64,000 nucleotides of DNA from an uncultured Prevotellaceae bacterium (GTDB lineage: Bacteria; Bacteroidota; Bacteroidia; Bacteroidales; Bacteroidaceae): NCBI GenBank assembly GCA_900314715.1, contig OMWI01000003.1, forward strand, positions 43,010-107,009, given 5' to 3'. Made by a program: the position numbers and the translations under genes. A model generated the notes under the pieces. The model ran no database searches. It saw only the letters and a list, made by a program, of their open reading frames with translations, and had not been told where the DNA came from. Below are positions 44,130 through 54,103 of the stretch, one piece after another (position 1 is the stretch's first letter; the number at the start of each line of letters is the position of its first letter).

Positions 44130-45908
44130 ATGAACAATAACTATCCTAAAATTGGAATCCGCCCCACCATTGACGGTCGTCAAGGGGGCATTAGAGAAAG
44201 CTTGGAAGACAAGACCATGAATCTTGCCAAGGCTGTAAAGAACTTGATTGAAAGTAACTTGCACAACGGAGACGGCAGTCCTGTAGAGTGTGTCATTAGC
44301 GATACGACTATCGGACGTGTTGCCGAGAGTGCTGCTTGTGCAGAGAAGTTTGAACGCGAAGGCGTTGGAGCCACCATCACCGTTACTTCTTGTTGGTGCT
44401 ATGGCTCAGAGACGATGGACATGAATCCGTATTATCCCAAGGCAGTTTGGGGATTCAATGGTACGGAACGCCCAGGAGCCGTGTATTTGGCTGCCGTTCT
44501 TGCGGCTCATGCACAAAAGGGATTACCTGCATTCGGTATTTATGGCCACGACGTTCAGGATCTTGATGACAATAGTATTCCCGAAGACGTGGCTGAAAAG
44601 ATATTACGCTTTGCCCGTGCTGCACAAGCCGTTGCTACGATGCGAGGGAAATCGTATCTGTCATTGGGAAATACTTGTATGGGTATTGCTGGTTCTATCG
44701 TCAATGCCGACTTCTTCCAAGAATACTTAGGTATTCGTACCGAATATGCCGACTTGGTGGAAATCCTTCGTCGCGTAGATCTTGGTATTTACGATAAGGA
44801 CGAATTTGCCAAGGCAATGGAGTGGGTGAACAAATATGCTAAACCACAAGAAGGTCAAGACCAGAATCGTCCTGAGAAGATAAAGACTCGCGAAGAGAAA
44901 GATGCTGATTGGGAATTCACCGTGAAGAACATGATGATTATTCGCGATTTGATGCACGGAAATCCTCGTTTGTTGGAAATGGGATTCAAGGAAGAGGCAC
45001 TTGGACACAATGCTATTCTCGGTGGTGTACAAGGACAACGTCAATGGACGGACTATAAACCTAACTTCGATTTCCCCGAAGCCATGATGTGTACGTCGTT
45101 TGATTGGAACGGCATTCGTGAAGCTGATGTTTTGGCAACGGAAAACGACTCTTTGAATGGTGTGTCTATGCTCTTTGGACATCTGCTGACTAACAAGGGC
45201 GTGATGTTCTCTGACATTCGTACTTATTGGAGTCCTGAAGCCGTGAAGAGAGTGACAGGCAAAGAACTCGAAGGCTTGTCTGCACAAGGATTTATTCACC
45301 TTATTAACTCAGGTGCAACCACCCTTGATGCAACGGGAGCCATGAAGGATGCTGAGGGTAAACCTACGATGAAGGAACATTGGAACATGACGCAGGATGA
45401 TGTGGAGGCTTGTATGAAAGCAACAACATGGGCACCTGCTCATCGTGATTATTTCCGTGGAGGTGGATTTAGCAGCAATTTCCTCACTAAAGGTGGAATG
45501 CCCATGACGATGCTTCGCGTGAATATCGTGAAAGGATTAGGTCCTGTCTTGCAATTGGCAGAAGGTTGGACGGTAGATCTTGACCCCGAAGTACACAAGA
45601 TACTTGACCGTCGTACTGACCCAACATGGCCTACTACTTGGTTTACTCCACGTCTTGACTCAACAAAAGATGCTTTCAAGGACGTATATTCCGTTATGAA
45701 CAATTGGGGAGCCAATCATGGTGCAATTTGTCATGGACACGTGGGTGCAGATATCATTACACTTTGTTCTATTCTTCGAATCCCTGTTTGTATGCATAAT
45801 ATTGCCAATCAAGATATCTTCCGACCAGCTGCATGGAATGCATTCGGTATGGATAAGGAAGGTGCTGACTATCGCGCTTGTGCGAACTTTGGACCAATTT
45901 ACAAATAA
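44130..45908 (+). CDS. fucI: L-fucose isomerase
   Basis: A 592-residue cytoplasmic aldose-ketose isomerase of full family length. Characteristic stretches are [20 protein letters not shown] at the N-terminus, [15 protein letters not shown], the Glu in [17 protein letters not shown] and the Asp nearby, and His in [13 protein letters not shown] that completes the manganese site. It converts L-fucose to L-fuculose and, in E. coli, D-arabinose to D-ribulose. No fuculokinase or fuculose-phosphate aldolase gene is beside it. The preceding aldolase and symporter make D-arabinose, a product of Kdo cleavage, a possible second substrate; L-fucose from RG-II side chain A is the simple explanation. It starts 53 nt after the symporter. 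Confidence 0.95.
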   Translation: MNNNYPKIGIRPTIDGRQGGIRESLEDKTMNLAKAVKNLIESNLHNGDGSPVECVISDTTIGRVAESAACAEKFEREGVGATITVTSCWCYGSETMDMNPYYPKAVWGFNGTERPGAVYLAAVLAAHAQKGLPAFGIYGHDVQDLDDNSIPEDVAEKILRFARAAQAVATMRGKSYLSLGNTCMGIAGSIVNADFFQEYLGIRTEYADLVEILRRVDLGIYDKDEFAKAMEWVNKYAKPQEGQDQNRPEKIKTREEKDADWEFTVKNMMIIRDLMHGNPRLLEMGFKEEALGHNAILGGVQGQRQWTDYKPNFDFPEAMMCTSFDWNGIREADVLATENDSLNGVSMLFGHLLTNKGVMFSDIRTYWSPEAVKRVTGKELEGLSAQGFIHLINSGATTLDATGAMKDAEGKPTMKEHWNMTQDDVEACMKATTWAPAHRDYFRGGGFSSNFLTKGGMPMTMLRVNIVKGLGPVLQLAEGWTVDLDPEVHKILDRRTDPTWPTTWFTPRLDSTKDAFKDVYSVMNNWGANHGAICHGHVGADIITLCSILRIPVCMHNIANQDIFRPAAWNAFGMDKEGADYRACANFGPIYK

Positions 45909-45937
45909 ACATATAATCTAATTAAAAACCAATTATT

Positions 45938-48900
45938 ATGAAGTCAAAACTTACATTACTGATGGTTGCCTTATTGTCGATTTGCGCTTTTGCAGCAACG
46001 ACATGGAAGGCTACTGAGGAAACGCCTGTTGCGGCAGGTTCAACACTCATTGACGATGAGTTGGTAACGGCTAAGACGGTGTATGAAACTACGCTGAAAA
46101 CTGCGGCAAAAGAGATTGCTGGTGAGGAATTTACTCACTATATCCAAGTTCGCGTTGATGCTGCTCCTACGGCAGATGAACCCAATGGCACAAACAAGGA
46201 AGGCAGTACGCCTATCATTCTGACTGCCAAGAAGGACCTTACACTGAAGATTTACTATCGTCGTCAATCTACTTCGCAAAATGAAGATAGTGGTGTTTAT
46301 GCTTCCAATGACGGTAAAGACTTGAAGATTGTTAACCAAGCTGACCTCTCGCAACTTGATGGAACACTTACCATCGTGGAAGAGACGGAAGACTTCAAGT
46401 ATGCTTGGGTGACGAAAGAGTACGAACTGGCTGAAGGAAATACCTATACCATTTTCGGAAGAGGTACGACCATAAATTATTATGGTATGACCTACGAGGG
46501 AAAAGAGCCTCCAGCACCTGTTGTGGGCGAAGCTATTGAATTGAATCTTGCATCAGGAGATATCTCTGCTGAGTTGGCTGCTGCTATGGAGAACAATCCT
46601 TATCCAGCCAGCATTACTATCAATCTGGCAGCTAATGGTGCTTATACCGTTAGTCAAGCAATTGAGACGGTTGGTAATTTGACAATTCAAGGAGATGCAG
46701 CTGCTCCTGCTACCATTGACGCTTCTGGATTGACAGCTCCGATGATACAAGTGAAGTCTGACTTGGCAGCATTCCAACCCAATGAAACTACAGGTTTCTA
46801 TGAATTAGGGGACATCTCTATTTCAAACGTGAAAGTCACAGGGCTTGCGCAACAACTGATTTATGGAAATAAGGTGAAGGCACTTTATGGCAAGGTTGCA
46901 ATAGAAAACAGCATTGTTGAAGTAGCTGGTGGCAGCAAGACCGTGATTGACTTCAATGGTGGTGGTGTTGCAGAGATGGTTTCTGTTAATAACTCTACTA
47001 TCTGTGCTAATCCTCAACATACAGGAACATTCTATAGTTCACAGAGTGGTCAAAAGGCTACTGAGGCTGGATTGGAGAAACAGACGATTTCGATTACCAA
47101 CTCTACCTTATATAATATAGCATACGCGAAGAACGTGAATACTCACCGTCAAGCTAACCAGACATTCTTGGCGTACGAATTGAAGAATAGCGTGATTCTC
47201 GATTGCGGTAAGGAAGGTCAATTCGTGAAAGGTTTGAACCAAGGACAAGCTGGAAAGAATCCTACTTGGATAATTGATGGCAACTCTTTCTTACGTACCG
47301 TTGACGGAGTTATTACCGACATGAGTGCCAGTGAGGAAACTGGTGACGAAGAAGAGCCAGTTACTAATAATGTGGAAGGTGTAGCAGTATTCGCTAACGA
47401 CATCAACACGGGTGACTTCACGTTTGACCAATGTCCACAAAATGAGGCTCGCATTGGTGACCCTCGTTGGTTGGTGGATGTGGTTGTGCCTATGGGTGAA
47501 CCTATTGAGTTGTATGTTGATGAAGGTGAGGACATTGGGGCAAAATTGATAGCTGCCATGGAAACCAATAAATATCCAAGTAAAATTACTATAAATTTGC
47601 TCGGAGGAAAGAATTACCAAGTAGTAACACCTATTCAGGTAAACTGCCCTCTTGAGTTCTCTGTGTTGATTGAAGAAATACTTGATCCTACCCATGCAAA
47701 TGAGTATGCCAATATTGACGCTTCTGCTCTTACTGGTCCGATGATTCAAATTAGTGATGATATTCATCCGAGTTTGCTCAAAGATAATGGCTTTTATGAT
47801 TTGGGCGACATCATTATTGGAAATCTGAAAATTAAAGGTTTGTCACAGCAATTGGTATATGGTAACAAAGTAAAAGCTCTCTATGGTAATGTGTTATTGT
47901 ATCATAGCATTGTTGAAGTAGCTGGTGGCAGCAAGACCGTGATTGACTTCAATGGTGGTGGTGTAGCAAAGACGGTTTCCATCAAGGAATCTACTATCTA
48001 TGCTAATCCACAACACACAGGAACATTCTATAGCTCACAGAGTGGACAGAAAGCTACTGAAGCAGGATTGGAGAAACAGACGATTTCGATTACCAACTCC
48101 ACCTTATATAATATCGCATACGCGAAGAATGTGAATACTCACCGTCAAGCTAATCAGACATTCTTGGCGTACGAGTTGAAGAATAGCGTGATTCTCGATT
48201 GCGGTAAGGAAGGGCAGTTCGTGAAAGGCTTGAACCAAGGACAAGCTGGAAAGAATCCTACTTGGATAATTGATGGCAACTCTTTCTTGCGTACCGTTGA
48301 GGGAGCAATTACCGATATGAGTGCCAGTGAGGAAACTGGTGACGAAGAAGAGCCAGTTACTAATAATGTGGAAGGTGTAGCAGTATTTGCCAACGACATT
48401 AACACGGGTGACTTTACGTTTGACCAATGTCCACAAAATGAGGCTCGCATTGGTGACCCACGTTGGTTGGTAGAAGTGAAAGAAGCATCCTTTGAAGGTA
48501 AATATTATCTCTATAATGTAGGTTCACAGAGGTATTGGGGTGCAGCTAATGATTGGGGCACACAAGCTTCATTGATTGAACATCCAGACTATGTAACGTT
48601 GGCACAAACTCCAGAAGGAGCTTATACGATGGAAACACAGGTTTCTAACGGTGGCACGAGTTATTATTTCGGTGGTGACTACATGGATGGACAACCTGTT
48701 AACTTGACAATCACCAAGGCTGGTGATGGATTATATACAATCGCCAATGCCGAGGGACAATTCTATGGTTATGATGGCAGTTCTTATATCTTAGGTAAGA
48801 ATGTTCCTGAAGGCAACAATGCTCTTTGGAAGATTATTTCTGAGACAGATATGTTTGCATCACTGAATGAAGCAACGGTTAACGCTCCAGTTGACGCTAC

Positions 48901-51340
48901 ATTCCTTATCATCGACCATACTTTTGGACGTAATAACCGTAATGTGGGTGTTTGGAAAGTAAGTGAGGATTGTACGAATTACAACTTGACGGGTGGTAAT
49001 AGCGATAAGCATAGTGCAGAGTCTTATCACTCTACATTCACCGTTTCTCAAGTGCTCAGCAATGTTCCTAATGGTATTTATTCATTTCAAGCACAGGGAT
49101 TCTATCGTCAGGATGGTAGTGATAATGAAAACTTGGCTCAGTTCTTCATCAACGATGAAACGGCTTTGGTTCCTTTGAAGACTGGTTCAGAGAATTCTAT
49201 GGCAGATGCTTGCGCTTCTTTCGAGAAAGGCTTGTATAAGATTAGTCCTCTCTATGTGGAAGTGAAAGATGGACAAATTACCGTGGGTATCAAGAATGAG
49301 AACAATCCTACCCTTTGGGTTATCTGGGACAACTTTGAGTTGTGTTATTATGGAGCAGATGCTACGCTCGACGAGGTGAAGAATGCTGCTATTATTTCCC
49401 AGTTGGCAGAATTGCGAGAGAAAGCAACTAAATTGCAAGGTCAACCAAAGGTAGAGGTTGTAAATACCGCATTGGCAAATGCTTTAGCAGAAACTGCAGA
49501 TGTAACTGCATCTTCTTCTGTTGAAGACATCAATGCCGCCATCGAAAAACTGACGACTGTTATTGACAATGCAGAGGCAAGTATCATTGCCACAAACGTG
49601 TTGCCAGCAATGAAAGAACTGATTGACGCAACGAATGTATATACTCAAGCAGCTTATGAAGAGTATTATGGACAATGGCTCGCCAAGTATGAGGCTGGTA
49701 CGTTGACCAAGGCAGAGGCATCCGCTCTCCAAGATCCTTCATTGACAACAGGATGGCATGCGCCAATTACCGTTGACAACTTCCTCCTTAGTGCTTGGGA
49801 TACCAATGTTGACTTCGTGGATGCACCTTATTATATTAATACATGGTCAACTGAAGGAGAAAATGACGGTTCTGGGTTTAGAGTTCCATTCTTTGAATAT
49901 TGGACAGGTGATGATCAGTCACTCGGTGAGCGCACATTAACTGCTACTATGACCGACTTAGAACCTGGTAAGTATAATGTTTCTGCATTAGTTCGTGTTC
50001 GCGTAAAGAATGGCACAGGAGATGCTCCTACTGGAATCACCCTTCAAGCAAATGACGGTGAAGCTGTTCCTGTTACAACTGGCGCACAAATTGGTGAGTC
50101 ACAATTCTATCTTGACACATTCACCGCTCAAGGTGTAGTAGGTGAGGATGGTATCTTGAAGATTCAGTTCAATATAGCAGCTGAAAACAATATCAGTTGG
50201 TTGTCGTTCAAGAACGTGAATTATGCTATTGAGGGAATTGGTGAACCTCTTTATGTGTTTGTAAATTATGGTGATATAGCTGCTGAAGTAGCTGCCGCTA
50301 TGGAAACAAATCCATATCCCAGTAAAATCAAGATAGGTTTGGTTGGAGGATCTGATTATCAATGGAACTCACCTATCCAACTGAATTGTCCTCTTGAATT
50401 TATGTTGGCTATACCTACTGGTGGTAATGAAGTTGGTTACGCTAACATTGATGCATCAGCCCTTACTGGTCCGATGATTCAAATCAGTGATAATATTCAT
50501 AGTGACTTGCTTGCTGATAATGGTTTCTACCAACTTGGTGATATCAAGATTGAGGGTGTCAGGGTGAAAGGTCTTACCCAACAATTAATCTATGGTAATA
50601 AGGTAAAGGCTCAATATGGCACCTTGGCATTGGAGCAGAGCATCATCGAAATAGCTGGTGGTAACAAGACCGTATTCGACTTCAATGGCGGTGGTGTTGT
50701 AGAGAAACTATCTATCAACAATTCTACTATCTATGGTAACCCACAACACACAGGTCAACTTTATAGTTCACAAAGCGGACAAAAGGCTACTGAAGCTGGA
50801 TTAGAGAAACAAACGATTTCAATTACCAACTCCACCTTATATAATATAGCCTACTCAAAGAACGTGAACACGCATCGCCAAGCTAACCAGACATGGCTTG
50901 CATACGAGTTGAAGAACAGTATCATCATCGATTGCGGTAAGCAAGGACAATTTGTGAAGGGCTTGAATGGTGGACAACAAGGTGCTAATCCTACATGGAT
51001 GATTGATGGCAACTCATTCCAATGGACAGTTGACGGTGTGTTAACTGACATTAGTGCAAGTGAGGAAACTGCTGACGATGCAGAACCTGTAGCTAACAAC
51101 GTAGAAGGTGTGGTTGTATTCGCCAATGACATTACAACAGGTGACTTCACACTTGGTGAATGTCCACAAAAGACAGCCAAGATTGGTGACCCACGTTGGT
51201 TGTATGGTCCTACAGTAGGTATTGACAATGTGAATGTCAACACTGAGAATGATGTTTGGTTCAACTTGCAAGGTGTTCGTGTAACTACCCCAACTAAGGG
51301 TCTCTTTATCAAGAATGGCAAGAAGGTTGTGGTTAAGTAA
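45938..51340 (+). CDS. 1800-residue secreted protein with three DUF4957/DUF5123 repeats
   Basis: Signal peptide LLMVALLSICAFAATTWKA, then a beta-rich domain to about residue 195. Three beta-helix repeats follow: residues about 200-515, 522-847 and 1438-1757, each ending in GDPRWL. Between the second and third are a ricin/adhesin-like segment (YYLYNVGSQRYWGAANDWG), a carbohydrate-binding-like jelly roll and a helical region (VEDINAAIEKLTTVIDNAEA). The C-terminus FNLQGVRVTTPTKGLFIKNG is the tail shared with two other proteins here. No lipobox is present. It is most likely a large surface or secreted pectin-binding protein; a beta-helix lyase activity is not excluded. It lies 29 nt after fucI, an unusual place for an extracellular protein in a catabolic operon. 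Confidence 0.8.
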   Translation: MKSKLTLLMVALLSICAFAATTWKATEETPVAAGSTLIDDELVTAKTVYETTLKTAAKEIAGEEFTHYIQVRVDAAPTADEPNGTNKEGSTPIILTAKKDLTLKIYYRRQSTSQNEDSGVYASNDGKDLKIVNQADLSQLDGTLTIVEETEDFKYAWVTKEYELAEGNTYTIFGRGTTINYYGMTYEGKEPPAPVVGEAIELNLASGDISAELAAAMENNPYPASITINLAANGAYTVSQAIETVGNLTIQGDAAAPATIDASGLTAPMIQVKSDLAAFQPNETTGFYELGDISISNVKVTGLAQQLIYGNKVKALYGKVAIENSIVEVAGGSKTVIDFNGGGVAEMVSVNNSTICANPQHTGTFYSSQSGQKATEAGLEKQTISITNSTLYNIAYAKNVNTHRQANQTFLAYELKNSVILDCGKEGQFVKGLNQGQAGKNPTWIIDGNSFLRTVDGVITDMSASEETGDEEEPVTNNVEGVAVFANDINTGDFTFDQCPQNEARIGDPRWLVDVVVPMGEPIELYVDEGEDIGAKLIAAMETNKYPSKITINLLGGKNYQVVTPIQVNCPLEFSVLIEEILDPTHANEYANIDASALTGPMIQISDDIHPSLLKDNGFYDLGDIIIGNLKIKGLSQQLVYGNKVKALYGNVLLYHSIVEVAGGSKTVIDFNGGGVAKTVSIKESTIYANPQHTGTFYSSQSGQKATEAGLEKQTISITNSTLYNIAYAKNVNTHRQANQTFLAYELKNSVILDCGKEGQFVKGLNQGQAGKNPTWIIDGNSFLRTVEGAITDMSASEETGDEEEPVTNNVEGVAVFANDINTGDFTFDQCPQNEARIGDPRWLVEVKEASFEGKYYLYNVGSQRYWGAANDWGTQASLIEHPDYVTLAQTPEGAYTMETQVSNGGTSYYFGGDYMDGQPVNLTITKAGDGLYTIANAEGQFYGYDGSSYILGKNVPEGNNALWKIISETDMFASLNEATVNAPVDATFLIIDHTFGRNNRNVGVWKVSEDCTNYNLTGGNSDKHSAESYHSTFTVSQVLSNVPNGIYSFQAQGFYRQDGSDNENLAQFFINDETALVPLKTGSENSMADACASFEKGLYKISPLYVEVKDGQITVGIKNENNPTLWVIWDNFELCYYGADATLDEVKNAAIISQLAELREKATKLQGQPKVEVVNTALANALAETADVTASSSVEDINAAIEKLTTVIDNAEASIIATNVLPAMKELIDATNVYTQAAYEEYYGQWLAKYEAGTLTKAEASALQDPSLTTGWHAPITVDNFLLSAWDTNVDFVDAPYYINTWSTEGENDGSGFRVPFFEYWTGDDQSLGERTLTATMTDLEPGKYNVSALVRVRVKNGTGDAPTGITLQANDGEAVPVTTGAQIGESQFYLDTFTAQGVVGEDGILKIQFNIAAENNISWLSFKNVNYAIEGIGEPLYVFVNYGDIAAEVAAAMETNPYPSKIKIGLVGGSDYQWNSPIQLNCPLEFMLAIPTGGNEVGYANIDASALTGPMIQISDNIHSDLLADNGFYQLGDIKIEGVRVKGLTQQLIYGNKVKAQYGTLALEQSIIEIAGGNKTVFDFNGGGVVEKLSINNSTIYGNPQHTGQLYSSQSGQKATEAGLEKQTISITNSTLYNIAYSKNVNTHRQANQTWLAYELKNSIIIDCGKQGQFVKGLNGGQQGANPTWMIDGNSFQWTVDGVLTDISASEETADDAEPVANNVEGVVVFANDITTGDFTLGECPQKTAKIGDPRWLYGPTVGIDNVNVNTENDVWFNLQGVRVTTPTKGLFIKNGKKVVVK
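46535..47482 (+). repeat. Coding repeat unit 1 (DUF4957/DUF5123)
   Basis: First of three long repeats in the 1800-residue protein. Its second half (from about 46918) is nearly identical in DNA to unit 2, displaced by 996 nt. Confidence 0.8.
47503..48478 (+). repeat. Coding repeat unit 2 (DUF4957/DUF5123)
   Basis: Second repeat; from about 47914 to 48470 it is almost the same DNA as unit 1, suggesting recent duplication or gene conversion. Confidence 0.8.
50250..51206 (+). repeat. Coding repeat unit 3 (DUF4957/DUF5123)
   Basis: Third repeat, more diverged than units 1 and 2, but still sharing SGQKATEAGLEKQTISITNS and the ending GDPRWL. Confidence 0.8.
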
Positions 51341-51382
51341 TCACTTCAATAGTATCTTGTAAATGATTCTTATCATAAGTAT

Positions 51383-53128
51383 ATGAAGAAATTAATATTA
51401 ATGGCTTGTACGGTGTGGTTTGCTACCACATCCGTACAAGCTCAATACCCTCAATTAACCGATGAGGCAAAGCATTTGATTGACTCATTGGAAGTTTGTT
51501 GGAAAGCACATAGCGATTCCGCATGGGCAGTTGCTTTTCCTATTGTGATTGAAGAGGCAAAGGCAGGAAGACCATACGTACCTTGGGCTTCTCGTCCTTA
51601 TGATTTGCGACAAGCAAAGATTCCCGCATTTCCTGGTGCTGAAGGTGGTGGTATGTACACGTTTGGCGGTCGTGGTGGTAAGGTGTTGACCGTTACCAAT
51701 CTTAATGATGATGGTCCTGGTTCATTTCGTTGGGCATGTGAACAAGGTGGCGCTCGCATCGTGGTGTTCAATGTTTCTGGTATTATCCGTTTGAAATCGC
51801 CTATCTATGTTCGTGCTCCGTATATTACGATAGCAGGACAGACAGCTCCTGGTGATGGTGTCATCATCGCAGGAGAATCGTTCCAAGTAGATACACACGA
51901 TGTGATTGTACGCCACATGCGTTTCCGTCGTGGTGAGACTTTGGTGTGGCATCGTGAGGATTCCTTTGGTGGAAATCCCGTAGGTAATATCATGATTGAC
52001 CATTGCTCGTGTGAATGGGGATTGGATGAGAATATTTCGTTCTATCGCCACATGTTTGACATGGGAGACGGAAAAGACAAACGCAAGGAACCAACGGTGA
52101 ATGTAACGATTCAAAATACCATTTCCGCTAAGGCTCTTGATACGTGGAATCATTCATTTGGTTCTACCATCGGTGGAGAGAATACTACTTTCATGCGTAA
52201 TCTTTGGGCAGACAATACTGGTAGAAACCCGTCTATCGGATGGGGTGGCGTGTTCAACTTCATCAATAATGTAGTTTACAATTGGGTTCATCGCACGGCT
52301 GATGGTGGTGAGTATTCTACCATGTCTAATTTCATCAACAATTATTATAAGCCAGGACCGTTAACTCCTAAAGATACACCCGTTGGACATCGTATCGTAA
52401 AATCTGAGAGTAGAAGTGTAAACTTGTTCCCTTTCAAGCAATTCGGTCGTGTTTATGCCATGGGTAATGTGATGGAAGGTTTTCCCGAAATAACGAAAGA
52501 CAATTGGAAAGGTGGTATTCAGACGGCAGACAAAGATGGAGAGATGGACGAAACAGAGTTGGCGGTGATGCGTTCCAACGAACCTTTTGAAATGCCTTTC
52601 GTATCTATCATGGGTGCTGAAAGAGCGTTTGATTGGGTGTTGCAAAATGCTGGAGCAACTGTTCCTTGTCGTGATATTGTTGACCAACGCATTACTGAAG
52701 AGGTTCGTACAGGTATTGCCTATTATGTGGATAAATACGAGAAGAAAGTGAAAGATAATCCATACGGTGATATGTGGGGCTTACATAAGAAATCGCAGAA
52801 TGACGAAGGTACGTTTAAGTATCGTCGTTTAGCAAACGATTCGTATAAGCAAGGCATTATTACAGACCCACGTCAAATGGGTGGTTATCCTGTGTATAGG
52901 GATTGGACACCTCGTGTAGATACCGATGGTGATGGAATGCCTGATGAGTGGGAGATTGCCAATGGATTAAATCCCCAAGATGCCAGTGATGCGAATAAGG
53001 ATTGCAATGGCGATGGATATACCAACATTGAGAAATACATCAATGCAATTCCCACAAAGACAAAAGTGGATTGGCGTAATTTGAACAACAACTATGATAC
53101 CTTAGCCGAGAAGGGCAAAGTGATGTGA
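51383..53128 (+). CDS. Secreted PL1-like pectate lyase
   Basis: A 581-residue secreted protein (signal peptide LILMACTVWFATTSVQA). After about 80 residues comes a beta-helix of the PL1 type: FPGAEGGGMYTFGGRGGKVL, VTNLNDDGPGSFRWACEQGG, VFNVSGIIRLKSPI, ITIAGQTAPGDGVIIAGESF, VIVRHMRFRRGE, IMIDHCSCEWGLDENISFY. A C-terminal segment DTDGDGMPDEWEIANGLNPQ continues into a calcium-binding thrombospondin-3/EF-hand-like region. It should cut homogalacturonan by beta-elimination and expose RG-II; the B. thetaiotaomicron RG-II locus also has a PL1. It follows the repeat protein by 42 nt. Confidence 0.88.
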   Translation: MKKLILMACTVWFATTSVQAQYPQLTDEAKHLIDSLEVCWKAHSDSAWAVAFPIVIEEAKAGRPYVPWASRPYDLRQAKIPAFPGAEGGGMYTFGGRGGKVLTVTNLNDDGPGSFRWACEQGGARIVVFNVSGIIRLKSPIYVRAPYITIAGQTAPGDGVIIAGESFQVDTHDVIVRHMRFRRGETLVWHREDSFGGNPVGNIMIDHCSCEWGLDENISFYRHMFDMGDGKDKRKEPTVNVTIQNTISAKALDTWNHSFGSTIGGENTTFMRNLWADNTGRNPSIGWGGVFNFINNVVYNWVHRTADGGEYSTMSNFINNYYKPGPLTPKDTPVGHRIVKSESRSVNLFPFKQFGRVYAMGNVMEGFPEITKDNWKGGIQTADKDGEMDETELAVMRSNEPFEMPFVSIMGAERAFDWVLQNAGATVPCRDIVDQRITEEVRTGIAYYVDKYEKKVKDNPYGDMWGLHKKSQNDEGTFKYRRLANDSYKQGIITDPRQMGGYPVYRDWTPRVDTDGDGMPDEWEIANGLNPQDASDANKDCNGDGYTNIEKYINAIPTKTKVDWRNLNNNYDTLAEKGKVM

Positions 53129-53135
53129 TAGGGTG

Positions 53136-53180
53136 AAGGTCTTTAAAGTCCTTAAGGACTCTAAGGACTTTAAAGACCTT
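53136..53180. repeat. Perfect 19-bp inverted repeat
   Basis: AAGGTCTTTAAAGTCCTTA (53136-53154) and its exact reverse complement (53162-53180) are separated by 7 nt. There is no T-run after it on the plus strand, so it looks more like a REP-type palindromic repeat than an intrinsic terminator, though it may slow transcription between the lyase and transketolase genes. Confidence 0.85.
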
Positions 53181-53197
53181 AATAAAACAATACGAAA

Positions 53198-54073
53198 ATG
53201 AAGACAAATGAATTGAAACTGATTGCTGAGAAAAATCGTAAACGTTTGGTGGAAGTGGTCTATCAAGCCAAGGCTGGTCATATCGGTGGCGACTTATCAT
53301 GTCTAAACGTGATGACGGCACTCTATTTTCACGTGATGAATATTGACCATTCATCATTAAACATTAACCATTCTTCGGATATACCAACCAAAGTTCAATG
53401 GTCAAACCGTGACCGGTTTGTCTTGAGCAAGGGACATTGTGTAGAGGCTTTGTATGTCACACTTGAGGCAAAGGGATTTCTTAAGCCTGAAATACTTGAT
53501 ACTTTAGGGCAATTCGGTTCTATTCTCAGTGGTCATCCAACAATCGAAGTTCCAGGTATTGAAGTGAATAGTGGTGCACTTGGACATGGATTGAGTATAG
53601 GCATCGGAATGGCTTTGGCTGCAAAGATGGACCAAAAAGCATATCATACATACGTCTTGATGGGCGATGGAGAACAAGGCGAAGGTTCTATTTACGAGGC
53701 TGCGATGGCAGCCAATCGTTATCATCTTGATAATTTAGTTGCCATCATTGACAGGAATCATCTCCAAATCAGTGGAAATACAGAAGACGTGATGCCCCTT
53801 GATAGTATTCGCGAACGCTGGACAGCTTTCGGATGGGATGTTGTTGAGATGAATGGAGATTCAATGGAAGATATTGTCAAGACCTTTGATGCCATCGACT
53901 ACCAAAACGGTAAACCACATCTTTTGATTAGTTACACCACCAAAGGATATGGAGTGAGTTTCATGGAGGGAATAGCCAAGTGGCATCATGGCGTGTTGAA
54001 TGCTGAGCAATGTGAAGCTGCCGTGAAGGAAATCGAAGAAAGAATTAATGGGTTACTAACAAATAAAGAGTAA
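53198..54073 (+). CDS. Transketolase N-terminal subunit (candidate apulose-4-phosphate transketolase)
   Basis: A 291-residue cytoplasmic subunit carrying the thiamine-diphosphate domain: GHIGGDLSCLNV, DRDRFVLSKGHCVEALY-like sequence near residue 72, SGALGHGLSIGIGMALAAK and the TPP-magnesium motif GDGEQGEGSIYEAAMAANRY through the conserved N. Residues about 48-68 (MNIDHSSLNINHSSDIPTKV) replace the short loop usual in the family and derive from a DNA repeat. Split transketolases act in many Bacteroidetes, but with the kinase and isomerase downstream and GH140 upstream it fits the reported D-apiose pathway, in which apulose-4-phosphate gives dihydroxyacetone phosphate and xylulose-5-phosphate. 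The substrate is inferred. Confidence 0.88.
   Translation: MKTNELKLIAEKNRKRLVEVVYQAKAGHIGGDLSCLNVMTALYFHVMNIDHSSLNINHSSDIPTKVQWSNRDRFVLSKGHCVEALYVTLEAKGFLKPEILDTLGQFGSILSGHPTIEVPGIEVNSGALGHGLSIGIGMALAAKMDQKAYHTYVLMGDGEQGEGSIYEAAMAANRYHLDNLVAIIDRNHLQISGNTEDVMPLDSIRERWTAFGWDVVEMNGDSMEDIVKTFDAIDYQNGKPHLLISYTTKGYGVSFMEGIAKWHHGVLNAEQCEAAVKEIEERINGLLTNKE
53367..53399 (+). repeat. 33-nt coding repeat, copy in transketolase gene
   Basis: Identical at 30 of 33 positions to 55231-55263 and read in the same frame (HSSDIPTxVQ). It lies inside a loose hairpin with 9-bp outer arms TTGACCATT and AATGGTCAA. Confidence 0.85.
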
Positions 54074-54103
54074 GGGAACATCATGTTTCCACATTTATAA
54101 TAT

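Noticed and set aside
47218-48450. Pair of minus-strand reading frames of similar sequence inside the repeat protein gene
   Set aside because: They are mirror readings of the duplicated plus-strand repeats and show no independent coding features.
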